From an uncultured Succinivibrionaceae bacterium (GTDB taxonomy: Bacteria; Pseudomonadota; Gammaproteobacteria; Enterobacterales; Succinivibrionaceae): 64,000 nt of DNA. The notes beneath the pieces are model-generated. The model made no database searches. It was not told the DNA's origin and was given only the letters and a program-made list of their open reading frames with translations. This document shows, piece by piece, positions 17,745 to 27,462 of the stretch (its first letter is position 1; each line of letters opens with the position of its first letter). Both the position numbers and the translations under genes were made by a program. The stretch is from NCBI GenBank assembly GCA_944393045.1, contig CALXYT010000002.1, forward strand, positions 62,001 to 126,000, in the 5' to 3' direction.

Positions 17745-20555
17745 TTAAGCAAACCTACGCACCTCACCCTGACCTTCAATATTTTCAACGCAACGTGCGC
17801 AAATAGCTTCATGTCCGGCAATAGTGCCAACACTATCAACATAATGCCAGCATCTTTCACACTTCTTAGCCTCACTTGCCTTAACAAAAGTTGCTAGACC
17901 TTCTATATCAGTGTTATTTTCTTGAGGAACATTCTCATAAGGAAGAACAGTCACTTTAGAAACAATTAACACAAATCTTAATTCTTCGCCAAGGACATCT
18001 AAGATTGCTTTCTTAGCCTTATCAGCCCAAATTGTTACCTCAGCCTGTAAAGAACTACCAATAGTCTTTGCGTTACGAACATTTTCAAGTTTCTTGTTTA
18101 TCTCGTCACGCATAAGCTTAACTTCTTCCCAGAAAGAATCGCTAGTATCTTCATCTTCACGCTTAAATAAACCATCAAACCATTCTGAGGTAAAGACATA
18201 CTTATCATGATTGCCTGGTAAAAGTGCCCATGTCTCTTGTGCTGTAAAACTTAGAATTGGAGCAAACCATCTAACCATAGCCTCAGCTATTAAATATAAC
18301 GCACTTTGACATGATCTGCGTGCATTACTTTGCGCTTTAGCAGTGTACTGACGGTCTTTAATAATATCTAAGTAGAATGACCCCATATCAACTGAGCAGA
18401 ACTGCATAATCTTTTGCACCACTAAATGGAAATCAAAAGTATTATAAGCTTTAATGATTTCCTGCTGTGTTTCATAAGCAAGACCTACCGCCCAAGCATC
18501 AAGAGCTACCATATCTTCTTTAGCAACCATATCTTTATCCGGATCAAAACCATTAAGATTTGCTAATAAGAAACGAGTAGTATTTCTAATACGGCGATAG
18601 GCATCAGCACTACGTTTTAAGATTTCATCAGAAACGGTCATCTCACCACTATAATCAGTAGATGCAACCCATAATCTAAGAATATCAGCACCTAACTTAT
18701 TAACTACATCTTGAGGACTTACCACATTACCGATAGACTTAGACATCTTACGACCTTGACCATCAACGGTAAAGCCATGAGTTAACACAGTCTTATAAGG
18801 AGCAACCCCCTTTATGGCAGTGCTAAGCATAAGAGATGACATAAACCAGCCTCTATGCTGATCTGAACCTTCAAGGTACATATCTGCACTATTGCCATTA
18901 TACTCAGGTCTTTGAGCTACTACAGAGAAACTAGTAGAACCAGAATCAAACCATACATCAAGAGTATCGGTAACCTTGACATAACGGTCTAAATCCTCAG
19001 ATTTTAAGATATCTTTTGGTTCAAGATCCCACCAAGCCTGAATACCTTTTTCTTCAACTAATTTTGCAACTTTTTCAATAATATCTAAAGTATCTGGATG
19101 AAGCTCTGAGGTGTCTTTATCAACGAATAAAGCAATTGGAACACCCCAAGTTCTTTGACGAGAAATACACCAATCAGGACGATTAGTAAGCATAGCTTCA
19201 ATTCTATTTTGACCCCATGCAGGTACCCACTGAACCTTCTTAATTTCAGCTAATGCCTGCTTACGCAACTCTTTATCATCCATACCGATAAACCACTGAG
19301 GAGTTGCTCTAAAAATTATTGGACTCTTGTGTCTCCAGCAACATGGATAAGAGTGCATAATAGTATCGACAGCTGCTAATACATCATTAGCTTTTAATAA
19401 ATCGATAACTTTCTCATTAGCATCAAAAACATTTAAGCCTGCAAAATATGGAGTACCTTCCACAAAACAACCATCAGGCCCCACTGGGCATTCACCTGAA
19501 ATATTGTACTTCTGGGCAACTACATAGTCATCCATACCATGAGCTGGAGCGGTATGAACAGCACCAGTACCTGAATCGTCAGTTACATGAGCACCTAAAA
19601 TAATAGGAACATTTTTATCAAGGAACGGGTGGTTAAATAAGGTAAATTCTAAGTCCTTACCCTTACATTCCCCTAAAACTTCGTAATTAGTTACCTTATA
19701 TCTTTCAAGTGCAGCCTGAGCTAAGCTCTCGGCTAAAATTACACATTCCTTATCAGCAATCTTAACTAATTGATAAGTAAAGTCTGCATTTAAACAAATA
19801 GCCTCATTAGCTGGTAATGTCCATGGAGTAGTAGTCCAAATTATCGCAAAAACTGTTAAATCAGCATCTTGCACCCCAAAAGTAGCTGCCACTTTGGCAC
19901 TGTCAGCTGCTTTAAACTTTACGTCAATTGCATAGGACTTCTTATCATAGTATTCAACCTCAGCCTCAGCTAATGCACTGCGACAATCAATACACCAATG
20001 AACTGGTTTTGAGCCTTTAACTAGGTGCCCATTCTTGATAACATTACCTAAAGCACGAATAATATCTGCCTCAGTCTTATAGTTCATTGTTAAATACGGG
20101 TTATCCCAATCACCTACAACGCCAAGTCTCTTAAAGTCTGCTTTTTGCGCTTCAATCTGAGTCTTAGCATACTTTCTGCATTCCTGTCTAAACTCTGCTG
20201 CTGTAACTTTTTGCCCTGGTTTTCCCACTAAGCCTTCAACTTTAAGCTCAATAGGAAGCCCATGACAATCCCAACCAGGAATATATGGAGCATCAAAACC
20301 ACTAAGAGTTTTTGACTTGATTATAATATCCTTTAAAATTTTATTAACAGAATGTCCAATATGAATATTACCATTAGCATATGGAGGACCATCGTGAAGG
20401 ATAAAAGACTTTCTACCACGTCTAGCCTCTCTAATATGCTGGTAAAGGTTATCCTCATACCATTCTTTAAGCATTAAAGGTTCACGCTTTGCTAGATCAC
20501 CACGCATTGGAAAGCGAGTATCAGGCAAATTAAGTGTATTCTTATAATCTGTCAT
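17745..20555 (-). CDS. ileS: Isoleucyl-tRNA synthetase
   Basis: IleS is a class I synthetase that charges tRNA-Ile and edits valine. The chosen ATG at 20555 gives 936 residues starting [19 protein letters not shown], which aligns with the start of the E. coli protein; a GTG four codons upstream is less likely. [15 protein letters not shown] (HIGH) is at about 52-66, [11 protein letters not shown] marks the editing domain, and [11 protein letters not shown] is the KMSKS loop near residue 600. A C-terminal zinc knuckle has CERCWHY...CARC. It lies 25 bases after ribF in the same direction, the classic ribF-ileS-lspA order. Confidence 0.98.
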   Translation of the reverse strand: MTDYKNTLNLPDTRFPMRGDLAKREPLMLKEWYEDNLYQHIREARRGRKSFILHDGPPYANGNIHIGHSVNKILKDIIIKSKTLSGFDAPYIPGWDCHGLPIELKVEGLVGKPGQKVTAAEFRQECRKYAKTQIEAQKADFKRLGVVGDWDNPYLTMNYKTEADIIRALGNVIKNGHLVKGSKPVHWCIDCRSALAEAEVEYYDKKSYAIDVKFKAADSAKVAATFGVQDADLTVFAIIWTTTPWTLPANEAICLNADFTYQLVKIADKECVILAESLAQAALERYKVTNYEVLGECKGKDLEFTLFNHPFLDKNVPIILGAHVTDDSGTGAVHTAPAHGMDDYVVAQKYNISGECPVGPDGCFVEGTPYFAGLNVFDANEKVIDLLKANDVLAAVDTIMHSYPCCWRHKSPIIFRATPQWFIGMDDKELRKQALAEIKKVQWVPAWGQNRIEAMLTNRPDWCISRQRTWGVPIALFVDKDTSELHPDTLDIIEKVAKLVEEKGIQAWWDLEPKDILKSEDLDRYVKVTDTLDVWFDSGSTSFSVVAQRPEYNGNSADMYLEGSDQHRGWFMSSLMLSTAIKGVAPYKTVLTHGFTVDGQGRKMSKSIGNVVSPQDVVNKLGADILRLWVASTDYSGEMTVSDEILKRSADAYRRIRNTTRFLLANLNGFDPDKDMVAKEDMVALDAWAVGLAYETQQEIIKAYNTFDFHLVVQKIMQFCSVDMGSFYLDIIKDRQYTAKAQSNARRSCQSALYLIAEAMVRWFAPILSFTAQETWALLPGNHDKYVFTSEWFDGLFKREDEDTSDSFWEEVKLMRDEINKKLENVRNAKTIGSSLQAEVTIWADKAKKAILDVLGEELRFVLIVSKVTVLPYENVPQENNTDIEGLATFVKASEAKKCERCWHYVDSVGTIAGHEAICARCVENIEGQGEVRRFA

Positions 20556-20580
20556 TTGTAATACCACTTTAATATCAACA

Positions 20581-21501
20581 CTACGCTAAAATTTGTCTAG
20601 CGCAATCTTCATCGAGCTTTATTTGCTCTTTCAACTCCATTAAAGAAGAAAACTTCTTTTCGTCTCTAATCTTTTTAATAAATGATACTTTGATTTCTTG
20701 ATGATATAACTCACCATGAAAATCAAAAATATACACCTCTAACCTTGGAACTATGCCATTTACTGTAGGACGAGAACCAACATTTGCTACACCTTTATGT
20801 AAACTACCATCGACAAGCAAGACCTTTACGGCATAAACACCTCTGAGAGGTACGACTTGGCGATTTAAATTGATGTTAGCTGTCGGAAAATCTATTGTTC
20901 TACCAAGCTCTTTTCCGTGCGAAACTTTTCCTCGAATAAAAAATTCCTCACCTAAAAGTTGCTTAATTTCAAGTAAATTACCACTTTTTAGTAGTTCTCG
21001 AATTTGAGTAGAACTAATTCTTTCATTCTGTAAAATAAAGCTTGCCAAACTTTCTGCCTCAAAGCCATACCTTTCGCCATACTCTTTAAGCATAGCAAAA
21101 GTACCCTGCCCTTTAGCCCCAAAATGAAAATCATCACCTACAATAATTTTTTTTACATTAAGTTTCTTAACTAAAATATTAGTTATAAAATCCTCAGCAC
21201 TGGTAGTCGCTAACACTTTATTAAAGTTTAAACAAAACATCATATCGATATTTAGCGCACTAAAACCAATAAACTTATCTCTAAATCTACTTAATCTTGC
21301 TGGAGAATCTAACTTAAAAAACTCTAGCGGCTGTGGCTCAAAACACATTACTGCCGCTTTTAAGTATAATCTTTCAGCCTCTGCTAAAAGATGTTTTAAC
21401 ACTGCCTGATGACCTTTATGAAGTCCATCAAAATTACCAATAGTAAGCACAATACCTTGCGGATCGGCGCAATAGTTATCTAACTTGCGAACTAATAGCA
21501 T
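20581..21501 (-). CDS. ribF: Bifunctional riboflavin kinase / FAD synthetase
   Basis: RibF phosphorylates riboflavin to FMN and adenylates FMN to FAD. The 306 residues are family length. The N-terminal nucleotidyltransferase has [16 protein letters not shown] (about 21-36) and [11 protein letters not shown] (about 160-170). The C-terminal kinase has [20 protein letters not shown] and GVYAV. It precedes ileS in the conserved order. About 340 bases separate it from murJ, suggesting its own promoter. Confidence 0.97.
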   Translation of the reverse strand: MLLVRKLDNYCADPQGIVLTIGNFDGLHKGHQAVLKHLLAEAERLYLKAAVMCFEPQPLEFFKLDSPARLSRFRDKFIGFSALNIDMMFCLNFNKVLATTSAEDFITNILVKKLNVKKIIVGDDFHFGAKGQGTFAMLKEYGERYGFEAESLASFILQNERISSTQIRELLKSGNLLEIKQLLGEEFFIRGKVSHGKELGRTIDFPTANINLNRQVVPLRGVYAVKVLLVDGSLHKGVANVGSRPTVNGIVPRLEVYIFDFHGELYHQEIKVSFIKKIRDEKKFSSLMELKEQIKLDEDCARQILA

Positions 21502-21814
21502 ACGTTAAAACCAGAAACTTTTTTCATTTAGGTTGTTAAGTATCAATAAATATTAACAACACCTTTATAAACATCTCTAAGCCATTAACACTACGTTTTT
21601 TACTTAAAAAACTAATTTTGGTAGTTTCTTTAAGCATTATTACCAAAAAAACTGGGGATAATAGAGCTAAAATATTAGCACTGTGTCAATAACTATTGTA
21701 ATAAAGTGATTATTATAACAAAATTAAGCCTCATTACGCACAAAATTTTAATTTTTTACATAACTACGCTCATAAAGTCTTCTTACTTACTTCATAATAG
21801 CTACTTTTTTCACT
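21502..21814. other. Intergenic region upstream of ribF
   Basis: About 310 AT-rich bases lie between the murJ end and the ribF start. They hold an inverted repeat, GTTGTTAA / TTAACAAC (21532-21539 and 21553-21560), close to the ribF start without a T run. They also hold a perfect TTGACA on the minus strand (21684-21689). No credible protein frame was found. Confidence 0.4.
21658..21689 (-). promoter_or_regulatory. Possible ribF promoter
   Basis: On the minus strand TTGACA (21684-21689) is followed after 20 bases by TATTAT (21658-21663), or after 18 by TCTATT. The -35 is perfect, but spacing or -10 is suboptimal. Confidence 0.3.
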
Positions 21815-21852
21815 CTAAAAGATAGCTCTAAGTAGATTTTAAGTGCTATCTT
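21815..21852 (-). terminator. Probable terminator of murJ
   Basis: An 8-bp stem, AAGATAGC / GCTATCTT, with an 18-base loop is followed on the minus strand by TTTTAG. Its first arm overlaps the murJ stop codon. Confidence 0.5.
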
Positions 21853-23432
21853 CTTAATAAGGTTAGAGGACGGACCTTTAATAATATAAGTGCTATGAGA
21901 TATACCATAAAACCTGCCAGAATCAGTAAACCAAGAGCACAAATAGCATAAATTAGTGGTAATGTTGCCCAATACTCAAAATCACCGAAGAAATTATAAT
22001 TTAAAAAGTAAATAACCACTCCCATAAGAAGAGCTGCCATAATAAGTTTACCAATAAAAAGTACGGTCTTAAGCGATAACTTATATACCCCATTTTTAGT
22101 TAAGCCTTTAAGTAATAAATACACATTCACAAACGCTGCTAATGATGTTGATAAAGCAAGACCTACATACCCAAAACCTGGATAAAAATACTCTAAAGGT
22201 GGCACTAAAAGAAGGTTAAAGCAGATATTACTTAGCATAGACTTTACACCACAGCGCACAGGTGATTTGGTATCTTGTCTTGCGGTAAAACCTTGAATAA
22301 GCACTCTTGCCAGCATAATAGCCCATAGTCCACTTACTGAGGCAATCAGGCTTAACGAACTATGAAAACCATCACTTATCCCAAATTCACCCCGCAGAAA
22401 AAGCACTCTTATAATTGGCTCTCTAAGCATAATCATACCAACCATGGCAGGAATTCCTAGTGCAAGCACTAATCGCACACCCCAATCAAGAGTATCAATA
22501 TATGCATTACTATCACCTTTTACATGAACTTTAGCTAAAGTTGGTAAAATCACAGTGCTTATTGCCACTGCAAAAATTCCAATAGGAAATTCTAATAATC
22601 TATCGGAATAATAAAGATAACTTATTGCCCCTGTTGCTAAAAAGGAGGCTAAGATTGTGTTAATTAAAAGATTTACTTGACTTACCGATACCCCAAAAAT
22701 CGCAGGGAGCATAAGCTTACCTATTCTCCTAACCCCCTCATGCGAAAACCCAAGTTTGGGGAGTACTAATTTACCTACTTTATGTAAAAAGGGTAGCTGA
22801 AATAAAAACTGCACCACTCCGCCTAAAATCATACCGTAGGCTAGTGCAATATTTGGGTCTTTAGTAAATTGAGAAATATATAACGCCGCAAAAATTAGGC
22901 AAAGATTTAAAAGACATGGCGTAATTGCAGGAACTAAGAATTTACCATAAGTATTTAAAACAGCTCCACCACAGGCCGTTAAACTAATAAAGAATAAATA
23001 AGGAAAAGTAAGTTTTAATAAAAAAGAGGCCTCAATAAACTTATTAGCATCAGGTCCATTATTTAAATAATCTAAAAACCACCCGCCACCAAAGATTGCC
23101 GTGATAACACTACTACCAAGCATACCAATAATAGTTACTAAAAAGACAATAGCACCTAAGGAGCCAACAGTTTTACTAACTAATTCCTTAACCTCATCAT
23201 CAGATTTATTTTCTTTAAATTCTGTCATGACTGGCACAAATGCCTGAGAAAACGCACCTTCAGCAAAGAGCCTACGAAAAAAATTAGGAATACGATTCGC
23301 AAAAAAGAAAATATCGGCACTCATCGATGCCCCAAGGAGATGAGCGATGCAAATATCACGCACTAACCCTAAAATTCTTGATAAAAAGGTTGCTGAGGCG
23401 GTTATTAAACCTGATCGAAAAAGCTTAGCCAT
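21846..23432 (-). CDS. murJ: Lipid II flippase MurJ
   Basis: MurJ moves lipid II across the inner membrane for peptidoglycan synthesis. The 528 residues carry about 14 hydrophobic helices. The N-terminus (KLFRSGLITASATFLSRILGLVRDICIAHLLG) matches the family, with the functionally important basic residues in SRILGLVRD and FANRIPNFFRRLFAEGAFSQAFVPV. Helix 7-8 residues lie in YYSDRLLEFPIGIFAVAISTVILP. It lies upstream of ribF, as in Pseudomonas, and is divergent from rpsT with a 468-base spacer. Confidence 0.97.
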   Translation of the reverse strand: MAKLFRSGLITASATFLSRILGLVRDICIAHLLGASMSADIFFFANRIPNFFRRLFAEGAFSQAFVPVMTEFKENKSDDEVKELVSKTVGSLGAIVFLVTIIGMLGSSVITAIFGGGWFLDYLNNGPDANKFIEASFLLKLTFPYLFFISLTACGGAVLNTYGKFLVPAITPCLLNLCLIFAALYISQFTKDPNIALAYGMILGGVVQFLFQLPFLHKVGKLVLPKLGFSHEGVRRIGKLMLPAIFGVSVSQVNLLINTILASFLATGAISYLYYSDRLLEFPIGIFAVAISTVILPTLAKVHVKGDSNAYIDTLDWGVRLVLALGIPAMVGMIMLREPIIRVLFLRGEFGISDGFHSSLSLIASVSGLWAIMLARVLIQGFTARQDTKSPVRCGVKSMLSNICFNLLLVPPLEYFYPGFGYVGLALSTSLAAFVNVYLLLKGLTKNGVYKLSLKTVLFIGKLIMAALLMGVVIYFLNYNFFGDFEYWATLPLIYAICALGLLILAGFMVYLIALILLKVRPLTLLRR

Positions 23433-23763
23433 ATATAAATCTCGATAAATAAAACTGATAAATTATAGAAAATCGCTCCTAAAAAGCAAATGTCATCTTA
23501 CCTCTAAGTAAAAATACTCTACTTTTTTTATGATAAAGTATGACAAGCTAAATAAAATTTGCTAAAATTAACGGCTGTTTATAATTCTAACCGAGTTAGA
23601 CTGCATATAGCATAAAATTTCTAATTCTTTAGATAATGTGTCTCTTTGTGCCCAACGGAAAAAGCGTTTTTTCCGCATACGCAGTGATAGCTTGATTGGT
23701 TACCATTTTAAACGTAAAACAAGTATTTTATCGGCTTTAACTTTATAAGGCTCATAAAAGCTG
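23433..23763. other. Spacer between divergent murJ and rpsT with hairpins
   Basis: This region has no protein frame. It holds a perfect hairpin CGGAAAAA-GCGT-TTTTTCCG at 23656-23675 without a T run, and a smaller one, TCTAAC-CGA-GTTAGA, near 23586-23600. Neither was assigned a role. The murJ promoter should lie in the left part. Confidence 0.4.
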
Positions 23764-23792
23764 TTGTCTTTTTAGACAAAGCCTTATATAAT
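23764..23792 (+). promoter_or_regulatory. Sigma-70 promoter of rpsT
   Basis: TTGTCT (23764-23769), a 17-base spacer and a perfect TATAAT (23787-23792). The predicted start is near 23799, leaving a leader of about 100 bases before the UUG start. Confidence 0.75.
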
Positions 23793-23900
23793 TGCGCCTC
23801 ATAATAAAGGATTTTTCTCCTTTTAAGTTAATTTGTACCGATAAACAATACTAAAACCTACTATTTGTTTATCATATTGAAAATATTTTAGGAGTTTACT

Positions 23901-24164
23901 TTGGCAAATATCAAGTCTGCTAAGAAGCGTATTCTTACCTCTGAAAAGGCTCGTCAGCGTAATGCAGCACAGCGTTCAGCTATGCGTACTGCAGTTAAGA
24001 AAGTTATTGCTGCTATCACAGCTGGTGACAAGGAAGCTGCAAAGGCTGCTTTCAACAATGCACAAGTTATTTTAGACCGTGCAGCTACTAAGGGTTTAAT
24101 CCACATCAATAAGGCTGCTCGTCATAAATCACGTTTAAGTGCTAAGATTAAGGCTATGGCTTAA
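23901..24164 (+). CDS. rpsT: 30S ribosomal protein S20
   Basis: S20 is a small helical protein that binds 16S rRNA early in 30S assembly. The 87 residues ([19 protein letters not shown]...) match the family. The start codon is TTG at 23901, preceded by AGGAG with a 7-base gap; no ATG is available near the conserved N-terminus. E. coli rpsT also uses UUG, and the weak start is part of S20 autogenous control, so conservation here suggests the same regulation. It has its own promoter and strong terminator, so it is monocistronic. Confidence 0.98.
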   Translation: MANIKSAKKRILTSEKARQRNAAQRSAMRTAVKKVIAAITAGDKEAAKAAFNNAQVILDRAATKGLIHINKAARHKSRLSAKIKAMA

Positions 24165-24179
24165 TATTTACGCACCACC

Positions 24180-24206
24180 AAAAAGGGAACCTCTGGTTCC
24201 CTTTTT
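24180..24206 (+). terminator. Intrinsic terminator of rpsT
   Basis: A perfect 12-bp stem, AAAAAGGGAACC / GGTTCCCTTTTT, with a 3-base loop lies 16 bases after the rpsT stop, ending in a T run. Confidence 0.95.
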
Positions 24207-24329
24207 GCTTTCTAGTCTACTTTCTTTTTACTTCTCTACTTCCCTTTTGACTTTTTTAAACCTGTAACCAACCTTTCTACAATCTTTTAGAATCTTACCA
24301 AAAACTTAAAAAAATATTTTTAAATATTT

Positions 24330-24357
24330 TGAACTTTTAAAAGTTTTAAAACTCTAT
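24330..24357 (+). promoter_or_regulatory. Sigma-E-like promoter of candidate sRNA A
   Basis: TGAACTT at 24330-24336 and TCTAT at 24353-24357 are separated by exactly 16 bases. The sigma-E consensus is GGAACTT, about 16 bases, then TCTRA. The same element with identical spacing recurs at 24670-24697. No good sigma-70 pair was seen here (TATATA is too far from TTGAAC). Confidence 0.5.
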
Positions 24358-24362
24358 ATAAA

Positions 24363-24445
24363 TGCAAGCACCAAAAACACTAGGTGTGAGTATCCTTCAT
24401 AATATTTTTCTTGCTCGTAAGTTTCTTATGAGCTTTTTTCTTTTT
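24363..24445 (+). ncRNA. Candidate sigma-E-type small RNA A
   Basis: No reading frame of note lies here, yet a strong plus-strand terminator stands alone 250 bases after the rpsT terminator. With a start about 6 bases after the sigma-E-like -10, the RNA would be about 78-83 bases, the size of MicA and RybB. Its 5' end reads (A)TGCAAGCACC; a weak CAC/GTG hairpin follows, and then the terminator stem 24413-24433 with loop TTT and a U-rich tail typical of Hfq-binding RNAs. It shares the 5' hexamer TGCAAG with candidate B but little else. The start is inferred, not observed. Confidence 0.5.
24413..24445 (+). terminator. Intrinsic terminator of sRNA A
   Basis: A 9-bp stem, GCTCGTAAG / CTTATGAGC (one G-U pair), with loop TTT is followed by six T, a C and five T. 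Confidence 0.9.
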
Positions 24446-24669
24446 AGCACCTAAAAAACTTACAACTGCCTTAAAAAAAAATCACTATTTAAGAATATTA
24501 TTATTTAAAATAAAAAATGATAATATTTTCATATTTTACAAGAAATTACTTAAAAAACTTAGAGCCTTATAAAAAAAATTTTAGTATAGCTATTGTTTTT
24601 CTCGTAGTTTAAGGTAAAATCACATAAGATGCTTAGATTTGCAAAAAGCTCAAACATAGCAATTATTTT

Positions 24670-24697
24670 TGAACTTTTTCTTTAATTGATAGTCTAA
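24670..24697 (+). promoter_or_regulatory. Sigma-E-like promoter of candidate sRNA B
   Basis: TGAACTT at 24670-24676, a 16-base spacer, and TCTAA (24693-24697, preceded by G, so GTCTAA) match the sigma-E consensus well. A second, sigma-70-like pair lies upstream (TTGTTT, 16 bases, TAAAAT, around 24594-24621), so a longer form of the RNA is possible. Confidence 0.55.
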
Positions 24698-24702
24698 GTA
24701 TG

Positions 24703-24779
24703 TACCTGCAAGACGAAGATTATATCTTTGTTTTTCATTCCGTGTTTTCGGTCACCATAAAAAGTGGTGACCGTTTTTT
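24703..24779 (+). ncRNA. Candidate sigma-E-type small RNA B
   Basis: The second orphan plus-strand terminator in the rpsT-tilS spacer ends a predicted RNA of about 77 bases. The predicted order is a 5' single-stranded stretch with TGCAAG (24707-24712), a small hairpin CGAAGAT-TAT-ATCTTTG, an unpaired U-rich stretch, and the terminator hairpin 24749-24773 followed by six T. This architecture (5' seed, short hairpin, strong terminator) is that of sigma-E sRNAs such as MicA and RybB. No sequence similarity to a named sRNA was recognised. Confidence 0.5.
24749..24779 (+). terminator. Intrinsic terminator of sRNA B
   Basis: A perfect 9-bp stem, CGGTCACCA / TGGTGACCG, with a 7-base A-rich loop and six T. 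There is no T run on the minus strand, so it does not serve tilS. Confidence 0.92.
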
Positions 24780-24840
24780 ATTTACACTCTTACTTAACTC
24801 TTGCTTTTTTATTTGCACTCTTATTTTTTAACTACCTTTT

Positions 24841-26298
24841 TTAAGGTTTTTCTATAACGCAAATTACGTAATAATCTTCCCCCTCCTGAGAAGATTGATA
24901 ATCTTTGGCTATATTAAAAGCTCCTAATATTCCTAAAGGATTATCATTAATCTTAACTAAAGGCATAAACGACCTTAAATATAATGGAACTTCATATTCT
25001 TTCCATAAATTCTTAATAATTTGCGAATGATTGCGCCCTTGTGGCTTTAATCGAGTACTTGAAGGAATATTAAAAGAAAGCACTAGCTCCAATCCCTTAA
25101 TATTACTTAACTTAAAGCAAGACGCTAATAAAAGCTCTTTTTTATCATTAAGATCTAAGTTTTGAGCTATAAAATTTCTAAAAACTCTCTTTTCTTTAAA
25201 GCTGTTACTTTCCTTTACCTCATTATGACCTTTAACATTGCACTCTATGTTAGTTTTACTAATAAAATGATTTTTAAACAGCTCAGAACTTGCGATTACT
25301 TCATAATATCCCCAAGCAAACTCTAACCTTTTACCTATTTGCAATATGTAAGAAGAATTAGGCCTAATATCGATATAAGGTAAAGCATAAATTAGATCTT
25401 TATAATATGAAACCATAAAGCCAAGATTGATAAAAGCTTTATTATCACTACCAAGCTTACCAAATTTAAGTATTTGCCCAAGCTCATCTCTATTAGCTAT
25501 GATGTTATAAGCTTTTTTTAAGAAAAATCTTAGTAATTCTCGTTGTAAATTTAACGAATAAGTACTTATTTTCTTAAAAGAGATACCTTCTAAGTAAGCA
25601 TTAGCACTTCTTATATTCTCAAGCTCCTTACTTAAAAGCTCTTCATAAGAATCTTTTTCATGGGTTAAATTTTCTTGTACTTTTATAATTGAAGATAAAA
25701 TTTGTGGGAAACGTTCCTTTAATAAAGGGGTAATTTGCGAGCGTAAAAAATTACGGTCATAGGCACAATCACTATTAGTTGGATCTGTTACATATAATAA
25801 GCCTCTTATAGCACACTCCTTAACTATCTCACTTCTTGCAAGAGATAAAAGTGGTCTTGCTAAAAAGCCTTGCGCAAATCTTCTAAACTTGGGCATGGAA
25901 CTTAGGCCATTTATTCCAGATCCCCTTATAAGAGCTAATAACTCATTTTCTAGTAAATCATCGGCATGATGTGCAGTAAATAACACAGTATTAGGCGTCA
26001 TGTACTTTGCAAAAGCATTATATCTTGCCTCTCTTGCATTTGCCTCAATGGAGCCTTTTAAAGGAACAGTTACATGCTCGACTAAAAAATCCACGCCAAG
26101 TTTGGTACATTCATTTTTACATATGAGCGCCCATTCATCTGCAACACTTTGCAAATGATGATGCACATATATCGCCTTAATACTTAAGGCATAATGGCGA
26201 TTTAAAGAAGCAAGTTCTAATAATAATCTTGAATCTGCCCCACCGCTAAAACCTATAATCCAATGAAGATTTTGATAAACACTAAAATCAACCTTCAT
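24841..26298 (-). CDS. tilS: tRNA(Ile)-lysidine synthetase
   Basis: TilS attaches lysine to C34 of the AUA-reading tRNA-Ile, changing both codon and charging identity. The 485 residues are somewhat longer than the E. coli 432. The N-terminal PP-loop ATPase has IIGFSGGADSRLLLELA (SGGxDS), YVHHHLQ and TAHHADDLLENELLALIRGSG. C-terminal TilS domains hold STRLKPQGRNHSQIIKNLWKE. It is the last gene of the conserved accA-tilS end of the macro-cluster (ldcC and others found between them in E. coli are absent). A terminator separates it from accA. Confidence 0.95.
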   Translation of the reverse strand: MKVDFSVYQNLHWIIGFSGGADSRLLLELASLNRHYALSIKAIYVHHHLQSVADEWALICKNECTKLGVDFLVEHVTVPLKGSIEANAREARYNAFAKYMTPNTVLFTAHHADDLLENELLALIRGSGINGLSSMPKFRRFAQGFLARPLLSLARSEIVKECAIRGLLYVTDPTNSDCAYDRNFLRSQITPLLKERFPQILSSIIKVQENLTHEKDSYEELLSKELENIRSANAYLEGISFKKISTYSLNLQRELLRFFLKKAYNIIANRDELGQILKFGKLGSDNKAFINLGFMVSYYKDLIYALPYIDIRPNSSYILQIGKRLEFAWGYYEVIASSELFKNHFISKTNIECNVKGHNEVKESNSFKEKRVFRNFIAQNLDLNDKKELLLASCFKLSNIKGLELVLSFNIPSSTRLKPQGRNHSQIIKNLWKEYEVPLYLRSFMPLVKINDNPLGILGAFNIAKDYQSSQEGEDYYVICVIEKP

Positions 26299-26355
26299 TA
26301 TCTACCTCTACAAGAGTTTCTTTAACTTCAGGAATCACCCAAAAAAGGCAATACA

Positions 26356-26385
26356 TAAAAAAAAGACCCCAAATATATGGAGTCT
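26356..26385 (-). terminator. Intrinsic terminator of accA
   Basis: An 8-bp stem, AGACTCCA / TGGGGTCT on the minus strand (one G-U pair), with a 6-base loop is followed by a long T run. It lies 20 bases after the accA stop and before tilS. Confidence 0.88.
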
Positions 26386-26404
26386 CCTTTATAACAATTA
26401 TCTA

Positions 26405-27364
26405 TTAATTAAAGTACCCAAACTTTAATAATTTATCAAAACGATTAGCTAATAAAACTTCTTCTGATTGAGTCCTTAACTGCGCCAAATCAGCAACAAT
26501 ACGAGCTTTTAAGTTTGCTGCCATTTTTACAGGATCGCGATGTGCACCACCTAATGGCTCTTCCACGATATTATCAATAAGATTTAAGTTCTTTAGCGCT
26601 TTGGCAGTAATATTCATCGCTTCAGCTGCTAAAGGAGCTTTATCAGCGCTCTTCCATAAAATAGAGGCACAGCCTTCCGGGCTAATAACTGAGTAAGTAG
26701 CATACTCGAGCATATTAACTCTATCACCTACCCCAATAGCTAAAGCGCCTCCTGAACCACCTTCACCGATAACAGTACAAATTACAGGAACCTTCAGTGC
26801 ACTCATAACCTTTAAGTTACGAGCAATAGCTTCTGCTTGACCACGTTCTTCCGCACCAACACCAGGATAAGCACCAGGAGTATCAATAAAAGTAATAATA
26901 GGTAACTTAAAACGTTCTGCTGTTTGCATTAAACGTAAAGCTTTACGATAACCTTCTGGTTTTGGCATACCAAAATTACGATACGTTCTTTGCTGTACAT
27001 CACGTCCCTTTTGATGACCAATAACCATAACAGGCTCACCGTCAAGACGAGCAATACCACCTACAATAGCAGAATCATCAGCATAGGCACGATCACCATG
27101 CATTTCCTCAAAATCAGTGAAAATTGCCTGAATATAATCTAAAGTATATGGTCTTAACGGATGACGAGATAATTGTGAAATCTGCCATGCACCTAAATCC
27201 GCAAATAACTTTTTAGTTAGTTCCTCAGACTTCTTTTCTAACGATGCAATTTGATCAGTTAAATCAACACTATCACCTATATTTGAACTTACATGCTTTA
27301 GCTCATCAATATGAGCTAATAACTCAGCTATTGGTTGTTCAAATTCAAGGAAATTGATATTCAT
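26405..27364 (-). CDS. accA: Acetyl-CoA carboxylase carboxyltransferase subunit alpha
   Basis: AccA, with AccD, transfers carboxyl from biotin to acetyl-CoA, making malonyl-CoA for fatty acid synthesis. The 319 residues match E. coli AccA length. An N-terminal coiled-coil region precedes [18 protein letters not shown] and GHQKGRD. The crotonase-like core has [26 protein letters not shown] and [15 protein letters not shown]. It follows dnaE by 98 bases; a GGAG site precedes the ATG. Confidence 0.98.
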   Translation of the reverse strand: MNINFLEFEQPIAELLAHIDELKHVSSNIGDSVDLTDQIASLEKKSEELTKKLFADLGAWQISQLSRHPLRPYTLDYIQAIFTDFEEMHGDRAYADDSAIVGGIARLDGEPVMVIGHQKGRDVQQRTYRNFGMPKPEGYRKALRLMQTAERFKLPIITFIDTPGAYPGVGAEERGQAEAIARNLKVMSALKVPVICTVIGEGGSGGALAIGVGDRVNMLEYATYSVISPEGCASILWKSADKAPLAAEAMNITAKALKNLNLIDNIVEEPLGGAHRDPVKMAANLKARIVADLAQLRTQSEEVLLANRFDKLLKFGYFN

Positions 27365-27462
27365 GTAATAATCTCCACCTTTGCTAGGCTTTTTTGCTAA
27401 AAATTTTATCTATTTTAACTTATTTACAGTAAAATTTCGATAAATAAGTAATAATTTTAACT

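Noticed and set aside
21787..21972. 61-residue minus-strand frame overlapping the murJ 3' end
   Set aside because: It is an out-of-frame reading of murJ and its terminator with no ribosome site or family features.
24777..24840. Tandem repeat of TTTATTT(A/G)CACTCTTA near the end of tilS
   Set aside because: Only two degenerate copies in low-complexity AT-rich DNA; no function can be argued.
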